Assembly (NCBI GenBank): GCA_030145245.1
Contig: JAQYWC010000051.1
Location: 1-64,000 of the forward strand
Reading direction: 5' to 3'
DNA from: Desulfobacterium sp.
GTDB lineage: Bacteria > Desulfobacterota > Desulfobacteria > Desulfobacterales > Desulfobacteraceae
Length of the DNA: 64,000 nt
Shown here: positions 42,572 to 51,910 of the stretch, piece after piece
How the letters are laid out: the number at the start of each line of letters is the position of its first letter
How positions within the stretch are numbered: the first letter of the stretch is position 1
The notes under the pieces: generated by a model
The model's database searches: none
Told to the model about the DNA's origin: nothing
The model's input: only the letters and a program-made list of their open reading frames with translations
Translations under genes and position numbers: made by a program

Positions 42572-45304
42572 TCAGCGGATAAGATCCGCCAGCTCCTCTT
42601 CCGTAAAGGGAGCTGGCCCATCCCCATCCCCCACAACCGCCTGGACCATGGCTGTTTTTCTCTTCTGTAAGAGAGCCACCTTCTCTTCGATGGAGCCCTT
42701 GGTGATAAACCGGTAAACGGTTACGGGGTTGTGCTGGCCGATCCTGTGGCTCCGGTCCACGGCCTGGTTTTCCGCCGAAGGGTTCCACCAGGGGTCCAGG
42801 AGAAACACATAACCGGCTTCCGTCAGGTTCAGCCCCACACCTCCGGCCTTGAGGGAGATAAAAAACACGCAGGGGCCTTTCCAGGCCTTGAAATCGTCAA
42901 TCACGGCTTTCCGGTCTTTTGTACCGCCATCCAGATAAAAGCTCGGGATTTCCTCCCCGTCAAAGCATTCCCGCACCTTTTTCAGGTGGCCCGTAAACTG
43001 GGAGAACACAAGGATCTTATACCCGCCTTCAGTGATCCCACGGGCGGTGTCCAACACCCGTATAAGCTTTCCGCTTGGAAGGTCCTCCTGATGACCTTCC
43101 CCCAACAGAGCCGGATGACAGGCGATCTGACGAAGCCTCAACAATGCCGTAAGGATATGAACCGCTCCGGACTTTGCCCCATTTTTCTCCCCGGCCTTGC
43201 CATGGAAAATCCGGTTCCTCTCGATTCCAAGCACCTTTTCGTACAGCGCTTTCTGCTCCTCCTCAAAATCACAATAAAGGATCTCCTCGGTTTTCGGAGG
43301 CAGTTCCCGGCACACCTGGCTCTTCAGCCGTCTAAGCAAAAAAGGGCGCACCAGGGTCTTGAGGCCATCCGGGCTTTTCCCGGTTTCATAAAGATCCTGA
43401 AAATCGTCCCGGGTGCCAAGGAATCCGGGCATGAGAAAATCAAACTGGCTCCAGAGATCCCGTGGGCGGTTCTCCACCGGGGTTCCGGAAAGGGAGAGCC
43501 TGAAACCGGCACGCAGTTTTTTAACGTCCCGGGTTGTCCGGGCATCCGGATTCTTAATGGCATGGGCTTCGTCCAGGATAAGGTTGTTCCAGGAAATCCC
43601 TCTGAACAGCTCCGCATCCTGCCGGACCAGGCCATAGGAGGTGATCACCAGATCGCAGGCCGTGAGTTTTTCCTTTTCCCGGGTTCTGCCGGCGCCGGTA
43701 TGCAGCCTGAAATCCAGGTCCGGTGTGAATTTCAGAATCTCCGACTCCCAGTTCCAGATCAGGGTTTTAGGAACGATCAGAAGAGAAGGACCTGTCTCTC
43801 CGGCGACCTTAAGACCTTTGAGGAAGGCCAGGACCTGGAGGGTCTTTCCCAATCCCATATCATCTGCCAGGATGCCGCAAAGCCCGTTTTTTTTCAGTCC
43901 GAAAAGCCAGCCTGTCCCCAGTTTCTGGTACGGTCTTAAAATGGTTTCAAGGCTGGCAGGTATTTTAATGGGATCATCCGTTTGCCGGGCATCACCAAAA
44001 TGCTTCAGGTCTGAAAATCCGGCATCCCAGGTCACATGGCCGGCTCCGGCCATCACCTCCGCCACATGGGCAAAGTCAAACCGGCTGAACAGCACCTCCT
44101 CATCCTTGAAATCCCCCCGGGCTTCAAGATTCTTCAGAACGTCTCCCACGCCTTCACCGATGAAACCGCAGGAACCGTCCGGAAACTCAAACCACGGCTG
44201 TCCGCACAGGAAACCGTCAAACAACCCTTCGAAACCAGTCTGTTTCTTTCCAAAGGAGATCCCTCCAGCCACGCAAATCTGGTCTTCCATGACCGACAGG
44301 CTCCAGGAAATTCTGGCATCAGTGCGCAGGGCCTTTCCCTCCACCAGGAGCCGGAATCCCTGAAGTTCCAAGTCGCTGAGCACCGAGTCCAACCCCATGG
44401 CCGAAAAGAACCAGTCCCCCCGGGATGCTCCCCGGAATGCCGCCCCGGCTTCTTTCAGAACCTTTTTATAATACGCCTCCTGGGGCTGGTTTCTGTGGAG
44501 CTCCAGGTGGTTTTTACGGTCAAATATGGTTTCACGGGTTTCCGATTTCGAGACATGAATCCCCCCGGGATAATCAAATGAAAGATCCGCAAACCGCAGG
44601 TCCGCATCAAAGGAGAGCACCGGTTGCGTGTCCTTGGGATGAATCACCCGCATCTCCTTTCTGTCCGGAAGAATGATTGAAATATGATCCGAAAAGCCGG
44701 CAAGCTCATCCACAACCCGCTCATAATCCTGGCTGGGGAACCGCTTTCCGCAGGGAAACTGCGTAAAAAATGCCCCTGGAAAACCAGGTTTCAGGGTGAT
44801 CACGGTTTTTCCGAATATCGACGCCATATGAGGCCCTGGAAGCAGATAGTCCCCATGGGACATCCTTTTGCCTTTCAAAATCACGGAGAGCACAAATCCG
44901 CCCTCCTCCTCCTCCTCCAGGGCCACACCGGGTAAGGCATCCCGGATCACCTTGAATCCAAAAGGAGAGCCTTTGGTATCACAGAGCGCCCTGGACTTTG
45001 CTGCTTTTGTAATGAATTCCGCAATATCGGCCGTGGAGATCCGAAGCCGGGTAAACTCCTCGTCTCCGGAAAAGAACCGCCCTTCGGCACTCCTGAATTC
45101 CGATTCACTCCGGAAGGCCAGGGCAAACAGGTGTTTATCCACCATACGGTTGCCGAAACGCTTGAGATCAGACACGGTGAACACCTGACCAACGCGTTTG
45201 GAACACCATAGCTTCCCGTTCCAGCTCCTCTCCTCGAGGCTCACGGTAAAACAGCGGTTTTTCGCGGCCACCACGGGATCATAAACAAAAACAATTCCCT
45301 GCAT
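42572..45304 (-). CDS. SNF2/RapA-type DNA-dependent ATPase
   Basis: The protein has 910 residues from MQGIVFVYDP, with AAAGGAG 11 nt upstream; an upstream in-frame ATG lacks a site. The N-terminal ~440 residues form an accessory region without a motif I can name. The helicase core has GILADDMGLGKTLQ (motif I, about residue 480), DEAH (II, about 576), LSGTPVENRPRDLWSQFDFL (III), and the C-lobe with SLKAGGVGLNLTEAG (V) and QAVDRSHRIGQ (VI, about 853). Bacterial SNF2 proteins remodel or clear DNA-bound RNA polymerase or act in defence islands. No methyltransferase or nuclease partner is adjacent. Confidence 0.9.
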   Translation of the reverse strand: MQGIVFVYDPVVAAKNRCFTVSLEERSWNGKLWCSKRVGQVFTVSDLKRFGNRMVDKHLFALAFRSESEFRSAEGRFFSGDEEFTRLRISTADIAEFITKAAKSRALCDTKGSPFGFKVIRDALPGVALEEEEEGGFVLSVILKGKRMSHGDYLLPGPHMASIFGKTVITLKPGFPGAFFTQFPCGKRFPSQDYERVVDELAGFSDHISIILPDRKEMRVIHPKDTQPVLSFDADLRFADLSFDYPGGIHVSKSETRETIFDRKNHLELHRNQPQEAYYKKVLKEAGAAFRGASRGDWFFSAMGLDSVLSDLELQGFRLLVEGKALRTDARISWSLSVMEDQICVAGGISFGKKQTGFEGLFDGFLCGQPWFEFPDGSCGFIGEGVGDVLKNLEARGDFKDEEVLFSRFDFAHVAEVMAGAGHVTWDAGFSDLKHFGDARQTDDPIKIPASLETILRPYQKLGTGWLFGLKKNGLCGILADDMGLGKTLQVLAFLKGLKVAGETGPSLLIVPKTLIWNWESEILKFTPDLDFRLHTGAGRTREKEKLTACDLVITSYGLVRQDAELFRGISWNNLILDEAHAIKNPDARTTRDVKKLRAGFRLSLSGTPVENRPRDLWSQFDFLMPGFLGTRDDFQDLYETGKSPDGLKTLVRPFLLRRLKSQVCRELPPKTEEILYCDFEEEQKALYEKVLGIERNRIFHGKAGEKNGAKSGAVHILTALLRLRQIACHPALLGEGHQEDLPSGKLIRVLDTARGITEGGYKILVFSQFTGHLKKVRECFDGEEIPSFYLDGGTKDRKAVIDDFKAWKGPCVFFISLKAGGVGLNLTEAGYVFLLDPWWNPSAENQAVDRSHRIGQHNPVTVYRFITKGSIEEKVALLQKRKTAMVQAVVGDGDGPAPFTEEELADLIR

Positions 45305-45408
45305 AAAATTCACTTCTCCTTTACCCCCGGGGGCTAATATTTGATTTTCAGGTGCCATCGGGGTATTATTAATATAGTAAAAATGAAATTTAACCAAGGA
45401 AGTCGGAA

Positions 45409-46278
45409 ATGAAAAAATCAGGGTTGTTTTTGATTGTATGCTTCAGTTTACTGTTTTTGATGGTTTCAGGGGCCCAGGCCCGGCTGAAAATTATTGATGC
45501 CCAATATGGTCACGGGAATTCGTTTAAAAATGTAACCCGCATTGTGCAGTCAAATGTCGATGGCGACGGTATTGATCTCAGAGTAACCAATGGTAACCTG
45601 GGAGGTGACCCCAGTCCCGGATATAAAAAAAAGCTAAGGGTAAAATATCGCAAAAACAAACGCAACTACAGCATAAAAGTGAATGAAGGCCAGCGCTTTT
45701 ATATAGAGTCTTCGTTTGTCGACAGGGAACGTCCGGGATGGAATCACCGTTACCGTGGAGACATCAGGATCATCCGGGCTGAATATGGTGCTGGCAGCTA
45801 TACCACGGATGTGACAGGCATCGTACAAAGCCAAGTGCGCGGACAGTCCATTAATATGAAGGTAAACAACAAAACCATGCAGGGCGACCCCAACCCCGGC
45901 AAGGCCAAGTCACTGTCTGTGAAATACAGCAAGGACGGTTACAACTATCGCGTTAAGGTGCGTGAGGGCCAGCGCTTCATTGTCGGTGATCCCGGGCAGG
46001 ATTCAGATGATTTTGACCAATGGGATCCCCCCCGGCGCCACGGGCTTAAAATCATCAGGGCCAGATACGGCGCCGGCGGGGCCTATAGGAATGTGACCTC
46101 CCTTATCCAGGGATATGTGCGGGGGAACACCATCGACATGGAGGTTAATAACGACACCTTGTTAGGCGATCCCAATCCCGGGCATAAAAAGCAGTTAGAG
46201 GTTAAATACCGCCTGGACGGCCAGAACTATAGAATCCGGATTCCGGAAGGCCGCTCCTTTGTAATCTCCGATTATTAA
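45409..46278 (+). CDS. Secreted protein with three DUF3395-like repeats
   Basis: The 289-residue protein has a signal peptide ending near AQA and three repeats of about 85 residues (~25-105, ~118-200, ~212-289). Each repeat follows the pattern KII.A.YG.G..Y.NVT.IVQ..V.G..I...VNN.T..GDPNPG..K.L.VKY...G.NY...V.EGQRF. This resembles the beta-rich DUF3395 module, also found at the C-terminus of DNAJC11. The ribosome site is AAGGAAG. Its role is unknown; the repeated exported beta domains suggest a binding or surface function. It overlaps the convergent ferritin-like gene by 4 bp. Confidence 0.75.
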   Translation: MKKSGLFLIVCFSLLFLMVSGAQARLKIIDAQYGHGNSFKNVTRIVQSNVDGDGIDLRVTNGNLGGDPSPGYKKKLRVKYRKNKRNYSIKVNEGQRFYIESSFVDRERPGWNHRYRGDIRIIRAEYGAGSYTTDVTGIVQSQVRGQSINMKVNNKTMQGDPNPGKAKSLSVKYSKDGYNYRVKVREGQRFIVGDPGQDSDDFDQWDPPRRHGLKIIRARYGAGGAYRNVTSLIQGYVRGNTIDMEVNNDTLLGDPNPGHKKQLEVKYRLDGQNYRIRIPEGRSFVISDY

Positions 46279-46775
46279 TCCTCCATATCCATTTCCATAA
46301 AATCAAACCAGAATCCGCTGCCGGTTGCATGGTCCAGTTCGATCTGGACCACTGCAACATGGCGCTCTTCAATCTCATGGAATTTTTCAAGGACTTCCCT
46401 GATCCTTCCCTGGGAATCCTCACAGGCTTTTTTATAGAATTTACTGGTTTCAATCTCAAGGACCAGGGCTGCATTCAGGACCCGCTTGACATCCCCCAGC
46501 ATCTTTTCGGGAATCTTTTCCTTCATCTGTTTAATATGGTCGTCAACCGGTGCTGGAATTGCGGACTCAAGCTTTTCAACATCAATCTCCCTGGCCGATG
46601 CCAGCAGATCCAGGCTGTGTTCCAGAAAATCCACATGGGATTGCTCATCATCGGCCAGGGCCTTAAAAATGGATTTGCCCCTGTTGTCGTCAATGGTTTC
46701 CACGGCAGACAGGTATAGATCCCGGATCTTTTTTTCATAGGTCAACGCATGTTTGAAAATGTCTTGGGAATTCAT
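46275..46775 (-). CDS. Ferritin-like (rubrerythrin-family) di-iron protein
   Basis: The protein has 166 residues from MNSQDIFK, directly after CGGAGGAAAT. The four-helix bundle has carboxylate/His pairs ALTYEKKIRDLY, ADDEQSHVDFLE, VLEIETSKFY and EIEERHVAVVQ, the typical E...ExxH twice arrangement. There is no rubredoxin domain. Such proteins reduce peroxide or store iron in anaerobes. The 3' end overlaps the DUF3395-like gene. Confidence 0.85.
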   Translation of the reverse strand: MNSQDIFKHALTYEKKIRDLYLSAVETIDDNRGKSIFKALADDEQSHVDFLEHSLDLLASAREIDVEKLESAIPAPVDDHIKQMKEKIPEKMLGDVKRVLNAALVLEIETSKFYKKACEDSQGRIREVLEKFHEIEERHVAVVQIELDHATGSGFWFDFMEMDMED

Positions 46776-46835
46776 ATTTCCTCCGGATTGGCTGCCGTCC
46801 CCGGCCATGGACCGGGGCGGCATGATTAACTGCAC

Positions 46836-47157
46836 CTATATGAGCCTTGCCAGGGTTTTCATGGAATAATCCATCTCAAGGGCCGAGGCAACGGCATAAT
46901 TCAAACGGATATAGTTCCGGTACCGGCCGGTGGGGGAGCAGATTTCTCCGGGAGTTTAAGCCAGGCCAGGGCAAACTGGGGATGATCAGGCCCTGGTCTT
47001 CCAGGTGTGCATATGCCTGCTGAACCGTACCAATACAGACGTTTAATTTCTGGCTGAGCTGACGCACCGAGGGTAAGCGGTCTCCAGGCAACAGGGTATT
47101 TTTTTTAATCTGATCAACGATCATCCCCCTGATTTTTTCATAAAGATAATCCGCCAT
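46836..47157 (-). pseudogene. Truncated MocR-type regulator (HTH plus last ~40 residues of aminotransferase domain)
   Basis: From the ATG at 47157, with a good AGGGAG site, the frame encodes a GntR winged helix (LYEKIRGMIVDQIKKNTLLPGDRLPS, LNVCIGTVQQAYAHLEDQGL) and then drifts out of family. In other frames the same strand gives PQFALAWLKLP and then PGEICSPTGRYRNYIRLNYA...MKTLARLI ending at TAG 46836-46838. These are the extreme C-terminal segments of MocR aminotransferase domains. So roughly 300 residues have been deleted and the frame disturbed. A ~90-residue HTH-only product could still be made. Confidence 0.75.
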
Positions 47158-47184
47158 ATCTCTCCCTGGAGCAGTGCCGGCCCA

Positions 47185-47229
47185 ATCTGTACCATATAAT
47201 TTTCAACTTATCTGTATCTGTATCTGTAC
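47185..47229. promoter_or_regulatory. ATCTGT(AC) repeat operator between MocR and LysE remnants
   Basis: ATCTGTAC occurs at 47185-47192 and 47222-47229, with extra ATCTGT units at 47210 and 47216, giving three abutting hexamers. MocR regulators typically bind direct repeats in the gap to their divergent target, so this is probably the old operator. Confidence 0.5.
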
Positions 47230-47319
47230 GATTGACCTTACCAGGACTATTGTCGTTTGAAAACCCGGATCGGTAATTTTGGAAAAACTATAATTTTAAA
47301 CTCAGCTGATATGATTTCC

Positions 47320-47455
47320 ATGGAGTTTATCCTTTTCCATTCCATTGGTGTGCACGCCCGGACCGGGCAACCTGATTCTGGCAATGTCCGGTGCCCAATG
47401 GGGCTTGAGACAGACCCTTCCCCTGATCGCCGGCATTGACATTACAACCAAATAA
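47320..47455 (+). pseudogene. 5' remnant of a LysE-family exporter gene
   Basis: ATG 47320 encodes MEFILFHSIGVHA; after a one-base loss the next frame gives PGPGNLILAMSGAQWGLRQT then LPLIAGI, the classic LysE/RhtB N-terminus, before stopping at TAA 47453. The remaining ~150 residues are gone. It is divergent from the truncated MocR gene, the usual pairing of a MocR regulator with a LysE exporter. Confidence 0.7.
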
Positions 47456-48221
47456 AAATACAGCCCCCCCGGCCATAACCGAACTTCCGGAATACATTCT
47501 GGTAGCGGGTGAAGATCCCCTGGTAAAAGACCCCAAAGGAGATCTCATAGGGATGGGGCAGGGAGGGGTCCACATCCAGGATTTTCACCCGGTCTGAAAC
47601 CGGATCATACCCCCCCACCGGAGAAATATGGGGGATATTCATTTCCCGGATAAAGGAGCCCTGGTCAAAATGGGCCAGGACCAGGCAACTCCCCTGGGTT
47701 TCAAACGCCGCAAGCCCTTGCCGCAGCCGCTTCCGTGCTCCGGCTGTCGCCGGTGAGCGGGGGCCCGGTGTTTGGAAGATCTCCACGTTTTTATGGGCTA
47801 TGCCATGAACTTTAAGGCTCGCTCTCACCACCTCCCCCAGAACCTCCAGGGGCAATCCCCTGCGTCCCTTATACCCATTGGCACCCATGCGTTCCTTCCA
47901 GTGGGCGGCGGTGACGGTGTTCAAAAGGTCCTGCTGGGTCACGGGAAAGGGTTCCATGGCAGCCAAGCCCTGGTGCTGGGCCAGGGTGTTGATGGCCGAA
48001 GCCACAGTGGCTACGGAACAGGAGGATTCATGGAACTGCTTGACATGGTGGCGGTGCAGCCCGTCCTTTACGGGGTTGCCGGCTGTTTTGTAGGGGTCTG
48101 TCAGGTACTGGCAAGTATGGCGGGGACTGAAGGTGCCTGTGCGGCTGATCTTGTGGAAAAGATATCGAAGTAAAAGGTATATCCGCATGAGATATTTAAA
48201 CAGCATCATGGTGTCATCCAT
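47442..48221 (-). CDS. Phytochelatin-synthase-like cysteine peptidase
   Basis: The protein has 259 residues. Residues ~60-235 show the phytochelatin synthase (C83) catalytic layout: QFHESSCSVATVASAINTL with Cys68, IPHISPVGGYDP with His198, and VKILDVDPS with Asp216. The N-terminal ~30 residues are hydrophobic and basic (LFKYLMRIYLLLRYLFHK), perhaps a membrane anchor. Bacterial homologues cleave glutathione or related thiols and usually lack the second, metal-sensing half of the plant enzyme, as here. Its stop codon overlaps the end of the LysE remnant. The ribosome site is weak, so the start is uncertain. Confidence 0.78.
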   Translation of the reverse strand: MDDTMMLFKYLMRIYLLLRYLFHKISRTGTFSPRHTCQYLTDPYKTAGNPVKDGLHRHHVKQFHESSCSVATVASAINTLAQHQGLAAMEPFPVTQQDLLNTVTAAHWKERMGANGYKGRRGLPLEVLGEVVRASLKVHGIAHKNVEIFQTPGPRSPATAGARKRLRQGLAAFETQGSCLVLAHFDQGSFIREMNIPHISPVGGYDPVSDRVKILDVDPSLPHPYEISFGVFYQGIFTRYQNVFRKFGYGRGGCIFIWL

Positions 48222-48514
48222 TGGTTTTAAGTTACCTGCCGGACAGCGGCAGTTCTATCAACAATCATGCTCAAACCGGACATTGTCAATAGCAAGGAAT
48301 ATGATTACCGGAATCTCTGATTTCATCGGGGGATATCGTTTGATTTCCTACATGTTATCAGGGTATATTAATACTAACTAAGTTAATTTGTAAATAATAT
48401 GTTTTGTTTTCAAGTACATGTATAATAAGAATGAACTATGTTAAACATCTTTACATGTCAAATGTTTAAACTATTGATTACGCTAAAAACCGACCCTGAA
48501 AGTTAAGGATGACC
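48222..48514. other. AT-rich promoter region of the acyl-CoA synthetase gene
   Basis: These 293 bp hold no gene. AT content rises sharply after 48340. TATAAT at 48421-48426 is a likely -10; no good -35 lies 17 bp upstream (TATGTT). TACATGT occurs twice (48415, 48452). Confidence 0.4.
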
Positions 48515-50626
48515 ATGAGTAAACAACAGATAAACTTTGAGGCAAGTGCCAGGCTGTTAAACAACTATAACGTACTGGCCCAAGGCAGGCAGGTATATGA
48601 CACAGCAGATGCGGTCAAGGCTGCCGGAGAGATAAGCTATCCGGTAGTCGTGAAGCCTGTTTCAAAAAAAATCATTCATAAATCCGACGAAGGGGCGGTT
48701 TTTTTGAACATTAAAAACCAAACCCACTTAAAAGAAGCCTGTCGTACCATTGAAAGTAAAATCGGCGGATTTTCCAGGGAAGAGAAAGAAGGACTGCTGA
48801 TCCAGAAAATGGCAGACAAGGGGTTTGAGCTTCTTGTGGGGGCGAAACAGGATCCTGGATTCGGGCCGGTCACCATGATCGGCATGGGCGGCATCTATGT
48901 TGAATTGTATTCCGATGCTGCCATGGGTATCGGGGTGTTGTCCGAAAAAGATGTGGAACGGATGCTGTCAAACACACGGGCGGGAAAAGTTCTTGACGGA
49001 TTCCGGGGACAGCAGTATGACCGGGACAGCATTATTGAGCTGGTCATCAATGTATCAAGGCTCATGGCCGAGAATCCGGACATCTGTGAACTGGACCTGA
49101 ATCCCGTAATTGTCTATGAAAAGGGATACGCCATTGTGGATGCCAGGCTGATCCGGGATACCAATCTCCTCCCTCCCCTGCCCATGGATGTCAGGGACTG
49201 GAAACTCGATAGCATCAACGCCATTTTTAACGCCCAATCGGTTGCTGTCATCGGTGCGTCCCGTCCGGGAACCCAGGGCGGCGTAATCCTTAAAAACTGC
49301 ATGGGCGTCAAGCACCTCTATCCGGTGCACCCCAGACTGAAGACAATACACGGGCTCACCTGTTATCCCTCCCTTTCCGCTCTGCCTGAAGTCCCGGAGG
49401 TCTGTGTGTTTGCCGTGAGTTCCGAAAGGACGGTCAGCATTTTTGAGGAGTTCTGCAAACTGGGGGGAAAAGGGGCGATCATATTCAGCGACGGGTTCGC
49501 CGAAATGGGCCGGAAAGATCTGGAAGAAAAACTAATCCGTCTCAGTGAGACCTATAAAGTAGCCTTTATCGGCCCCAACTGCATGGGGGTGATTGACAAC
49601 TTCTCCGGGTTGAATACCAACTACATACCGGTCCAGCGTTCCGTACCTGCCGCAACGTCCAATTGTGTCGGCGTGATCTCCCAAAGCGGCGGAATCGGCC
49701 TTGAACTCCTTGAGATGTTCGGTGCGGACAACCAAAATCTGGGCAAATGGGTATCCATTGGGAATGCCGCCAGTGCAGGCGTTCCGGAAATCCTGGCACA
49801 CATGGGAGATGATCCTAAAATAAAAATCATCGCCATTTACCTGGAGGGGGTGGCAGACGGCCTGAAACTCATGAAAGTGGGCAAAGCGGTCGCCGCCAAG
49901 AAGCCTGTGATAATCATCAAGGGCGGCATGGGCGGCGGAGCGGAAGCAGCCCTTTCCCACACGGCATCCCTGGCCGGTAGCCATGAAGCCTTTAAGACCT
50001 GTTGCGATCAAGCCGGCTTTTACCTGGTGGAGGAGCTGACAGAGGATCCGAAAATCCTGGTCAATGTTATTTCCATCCTCACAAGTCAGCCCAAAACAGA
50101 CGGCAAACGCATTGCTGTTGTCAGTGTTGGCGGCGGGGCCGGAATTTTGCTCGCAGACCAGGTCACGGAAGAAGGCATGACCCTGGCCGAATTTGCCCCT
50201 GAAACCAGAAAACGGATGCAGGACCTGATTGAAAAGGACTTTAAACCGGAACAGAAAGCGATCAGTGATAAACTTTTGAAAAATGTGGGGAACAACCCCA
50301 TTGATCTCTTTGGCAACTGTGGTGATGAAAGACTCCTGGAGTCCATCCGCATCGTGGATAAAGATCCCCATACCGATGTGATCATCGCCGCCATCTACCT
50401 TCAGGTGCCGTTACTTTCGGAATACCTGCCGGAACGGCTTGTGGAATTGAAGGAAGAGTTAACCAAACCCCTGATCATTTCCCCACGGGGCTTCTCACCT
50501 TATGTGGACCGCTGCAGGACCTATATGGCCGAAAAAAAGCTTCATACATACACGGTTCCAATGATGAAACCCCTGCGCATTGCCCTGGACATCTGGAAAA
50601 CATACGGCCAGTCGTTTATGGGGTAA
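48515..50626 (+). CDS. ADP-forming acyl-CoA synthetase (single chain, ATP-grasp domain first)
   Basis: The protein has 703 residues from MSKQQINFE; AAGG is 7 nt before this ATG, while the ATG two codons earlier touches it. Residues ~1-225 are the ATP-grasp (beta) domain, with VVVKPVSKKIIHKSDEGAVFL, LLIQKM and ICELDLNPVIV. Residues ~235-703 are the CoA-binding and ligase (alpha) domains, with AVIGASRPGTQGG, FIGPNCMGV, SQSGGIGLELL and the phosphohistidine in ALSHTASLAG (His482). It interconverts acyl-CoA + ADP + Pi with acid + CoA + ATP, a way to gain ATP in anaerobes. The substrate is unknown. The domain order is reversed relative to the alpha-beta arrangement common in archaeal and Pat-type enzymes. 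Confidence 0.9.
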   Translation: MSKQQINFEASARLLNNYNVLAQGRQVYDTADAVKAAGEISYPVVVKPVSKKIIHKSDEGAVFLNIKNQTHLKEACRTIESKIGGFSREEKEGLLIQKMADKGFELLVGAKQDPGFGPVTMIGMGGIYVELYSDAAMGIGVLSEKDVERMLSNTRAGKVLDGFRGQQYDRDSIIELVINVSRLMAENPDICELDLNPVIVYEKGYAIVDARLIRDTNLLPPLPMDVRDWKLDSINAIFNAQSVAVIGASRPGTQGGVILKNCMGVKHLYPVHPRLKTIHGLTCYPSLSALPEVPEVCVFAVSSERTVSIFEEFCKLGGKGAIIFSDGFAEMGRKDLEEKLIRLSETYKVAFIGPNCMGVIDNFSGLNTNYIPVQRSVPAATSNCVGVISQSGGIGLELLEMFGADNQNLGKWVSIGNAASAGVPEILAHMGDDPKIKIIAIYLEGVADGLKLMKVGKAVAAKKPVIIIKGGMGGGAEAALSHTASLAGSHEAFKTCCDQAGFYLVEELTEDPKILVNVISILTSQPKTDGKRIAVVSVGGGAGILLADQVTEEGMTLAEFAPETRKRMQDLIEKDFKPEQKAISDKLLKNVGNNPIDLFGNCGDERLLESIRIVDKDPHTDVIIAAIYLQVPLLSEYLPERLVELKEELTKPLIISPRGFSPYVDRCRTYMAEKKLHTYTVPMMKPLRIALDIWKTYGQSFMG

Positions 50627-50695
50627 AGAAAACAGGCCTGGTCTCCCGGACGGGCCCATATTCCCGGGTCCTGCCGGCTGCCGGAGGCATGATGC

Positions 50696-51292
50696 CTAGG
50701 TCAGAATAAACGTCACCAGAATGGGCACCGCAATGGTGAGTACCACGCCGCTGAAAAGGGCGATGATGGAAAACTCCTTCCCGGAATTGATGGTGATGAT
50801 GGGAAGGGTGGTGTCCATGGCGGTGGCGCCTGCAGAGGCGATGGGAGCGGTTCGTCCGAACCAGGCCACCAGAAGGGGGGCTGCCAGCAGGGTGAAGATC
50901 TCCCGCATGATGTTGGAAAGCAGCGCAATGGTGCCTAAAACCTCACCGCGCATCTCAGTGATGTAGATGGAGGAGAGGCTGTAGTAGCCAAGGCCCGATC
51001 CGATGGCCATGGCGTCTTTCATGGAAACATCCGGCAAAAAAATGGAGACTCCGGCGGCTCCGGCCAGGGACCCCACGATGACAGCGGCGGGGATGATGAA
51101 GATGCGCACGTTGCTCTTCTTCAGGACTGAAAAGGTGGTGGTGTCTCCACCGATGCCGATGCCCACAAAAAAGATGAGGGCATAGAGCACCCAGAGGGAG
51201 AGGTCCGATTCGGTGGCAAAGGCCGGCAGCTCGAAAAAGAGCCCGGCGAAAACCCCTAGAATAAAGCAGCAGAGGATGGTGAGGCTACCCTT
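50696..51292 (-). CDS. LysO-family exporter, C-terminal part as separate gene
   Basis: The 198-residue protein starts at MKGSLTIL with AAGGGG upstream. Six or so membrane helices are visible, with the LysO/DUF340 motifs FFVGIGIGGD, GSGLGYYSLSSIYI and LSNIMREIFTLLAAPLL. In E. coli LysO (lysine export) this is fused to the N-terminal half; here that half is the preceding gene, overlapping by 8 bp. The two presumably form one transporter. Substrate by analogy only. Confidence 0.8.
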   Translation of the reverse strand, partial: KGSLTILCCFILGVFAGLFFELPAFATESDLSLWVLYALIFFVGIGIGGDTTTFSVLKKSNVRIFIIPAAVIVGSLAGAAGVSIFLPDVSMKDAMAIGSGLGYYSLSSIYITEMRGEVLGTIALLSNIMREIFTLLAAPLLVAWFGRTAPIASAGATAMDTTLPIITINSGKEFSIIALFSGVVLTIAVPILVTFILT

Positions 51293-51608
51293 CATGGGGC
51301 ACCCCTTCTCCCATCTCTTCATGGATGGACGCTTCCGTGGTGTCTGAGAAAAAGAGCCGCCAGGCAAGCCCGCAGCAAAGAACGCTGCCCGCCACAGCCC
51401 CTGCGGTGAGAACCAAGGCCTTAACCCCGATGATGTGGAAGCTTTCCACCACGGTCTCGTTTAAGCCCACTGAAATACCCAGGACAAAAAGAAGAAGAAA
51501 GATCACCGCCATAACGATGCGGTCGATAACCGCAAACAGGGCCTTTTTTTCACTCAGCAGGTATCCGATGAGCATACCCACCGCCATAATGACGAGAATT
51601 TCAACCAT
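51285..51608 (-). CDS. LysO-family exporter, N-terminal part as separate gene
   Basis: The 107-residue protein starts at MVEILVIMAVG with TTGGAG 6 nt upstream. Three membrane helices (GMLIGYLLSEKK, IVMAVIFLLLFVLGISVGLN, ALVLTAGAVAGSVLCC) match the N-terminal DUF340 half of LysO. It ends in a charged tail overlapping the start of the C-terminal partner, which indicates translational coupling. Confidence 0.78.
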   Translation of the reverse strand: MVEILVIMAVGMLIGYLLSEKKALFAVIDRIVMAVIFLLLFVLGISVGLNETVVESFHIIGVKALVLTAGAVAGSVLCCGLAWRLFFSDTTEASIHEEMGEGVPHEG

Positions 51609-51701
51609 ATCCCACTCCAATATCTTGGGGGCGCTGCCCATCTGCAAAAAAAAAGGGCCAGGGGTGAACTTGATAATTCACTCTGGCCCATTGTATTCAT
51701 G

Positions 51702-51788
<87 letters not shown>

Positions 51789-51910
51789 ACGGAGGGGAAA
51801 CTGTCCGTGTGGGACAGTTTCTCTACATGCGAATCGTCTTATACCCCCACAAAGGAAACATGTCAAGCCCGAAATATGATCCAGGAAAATATTAACACGC
51901 GAGGGGCCCG

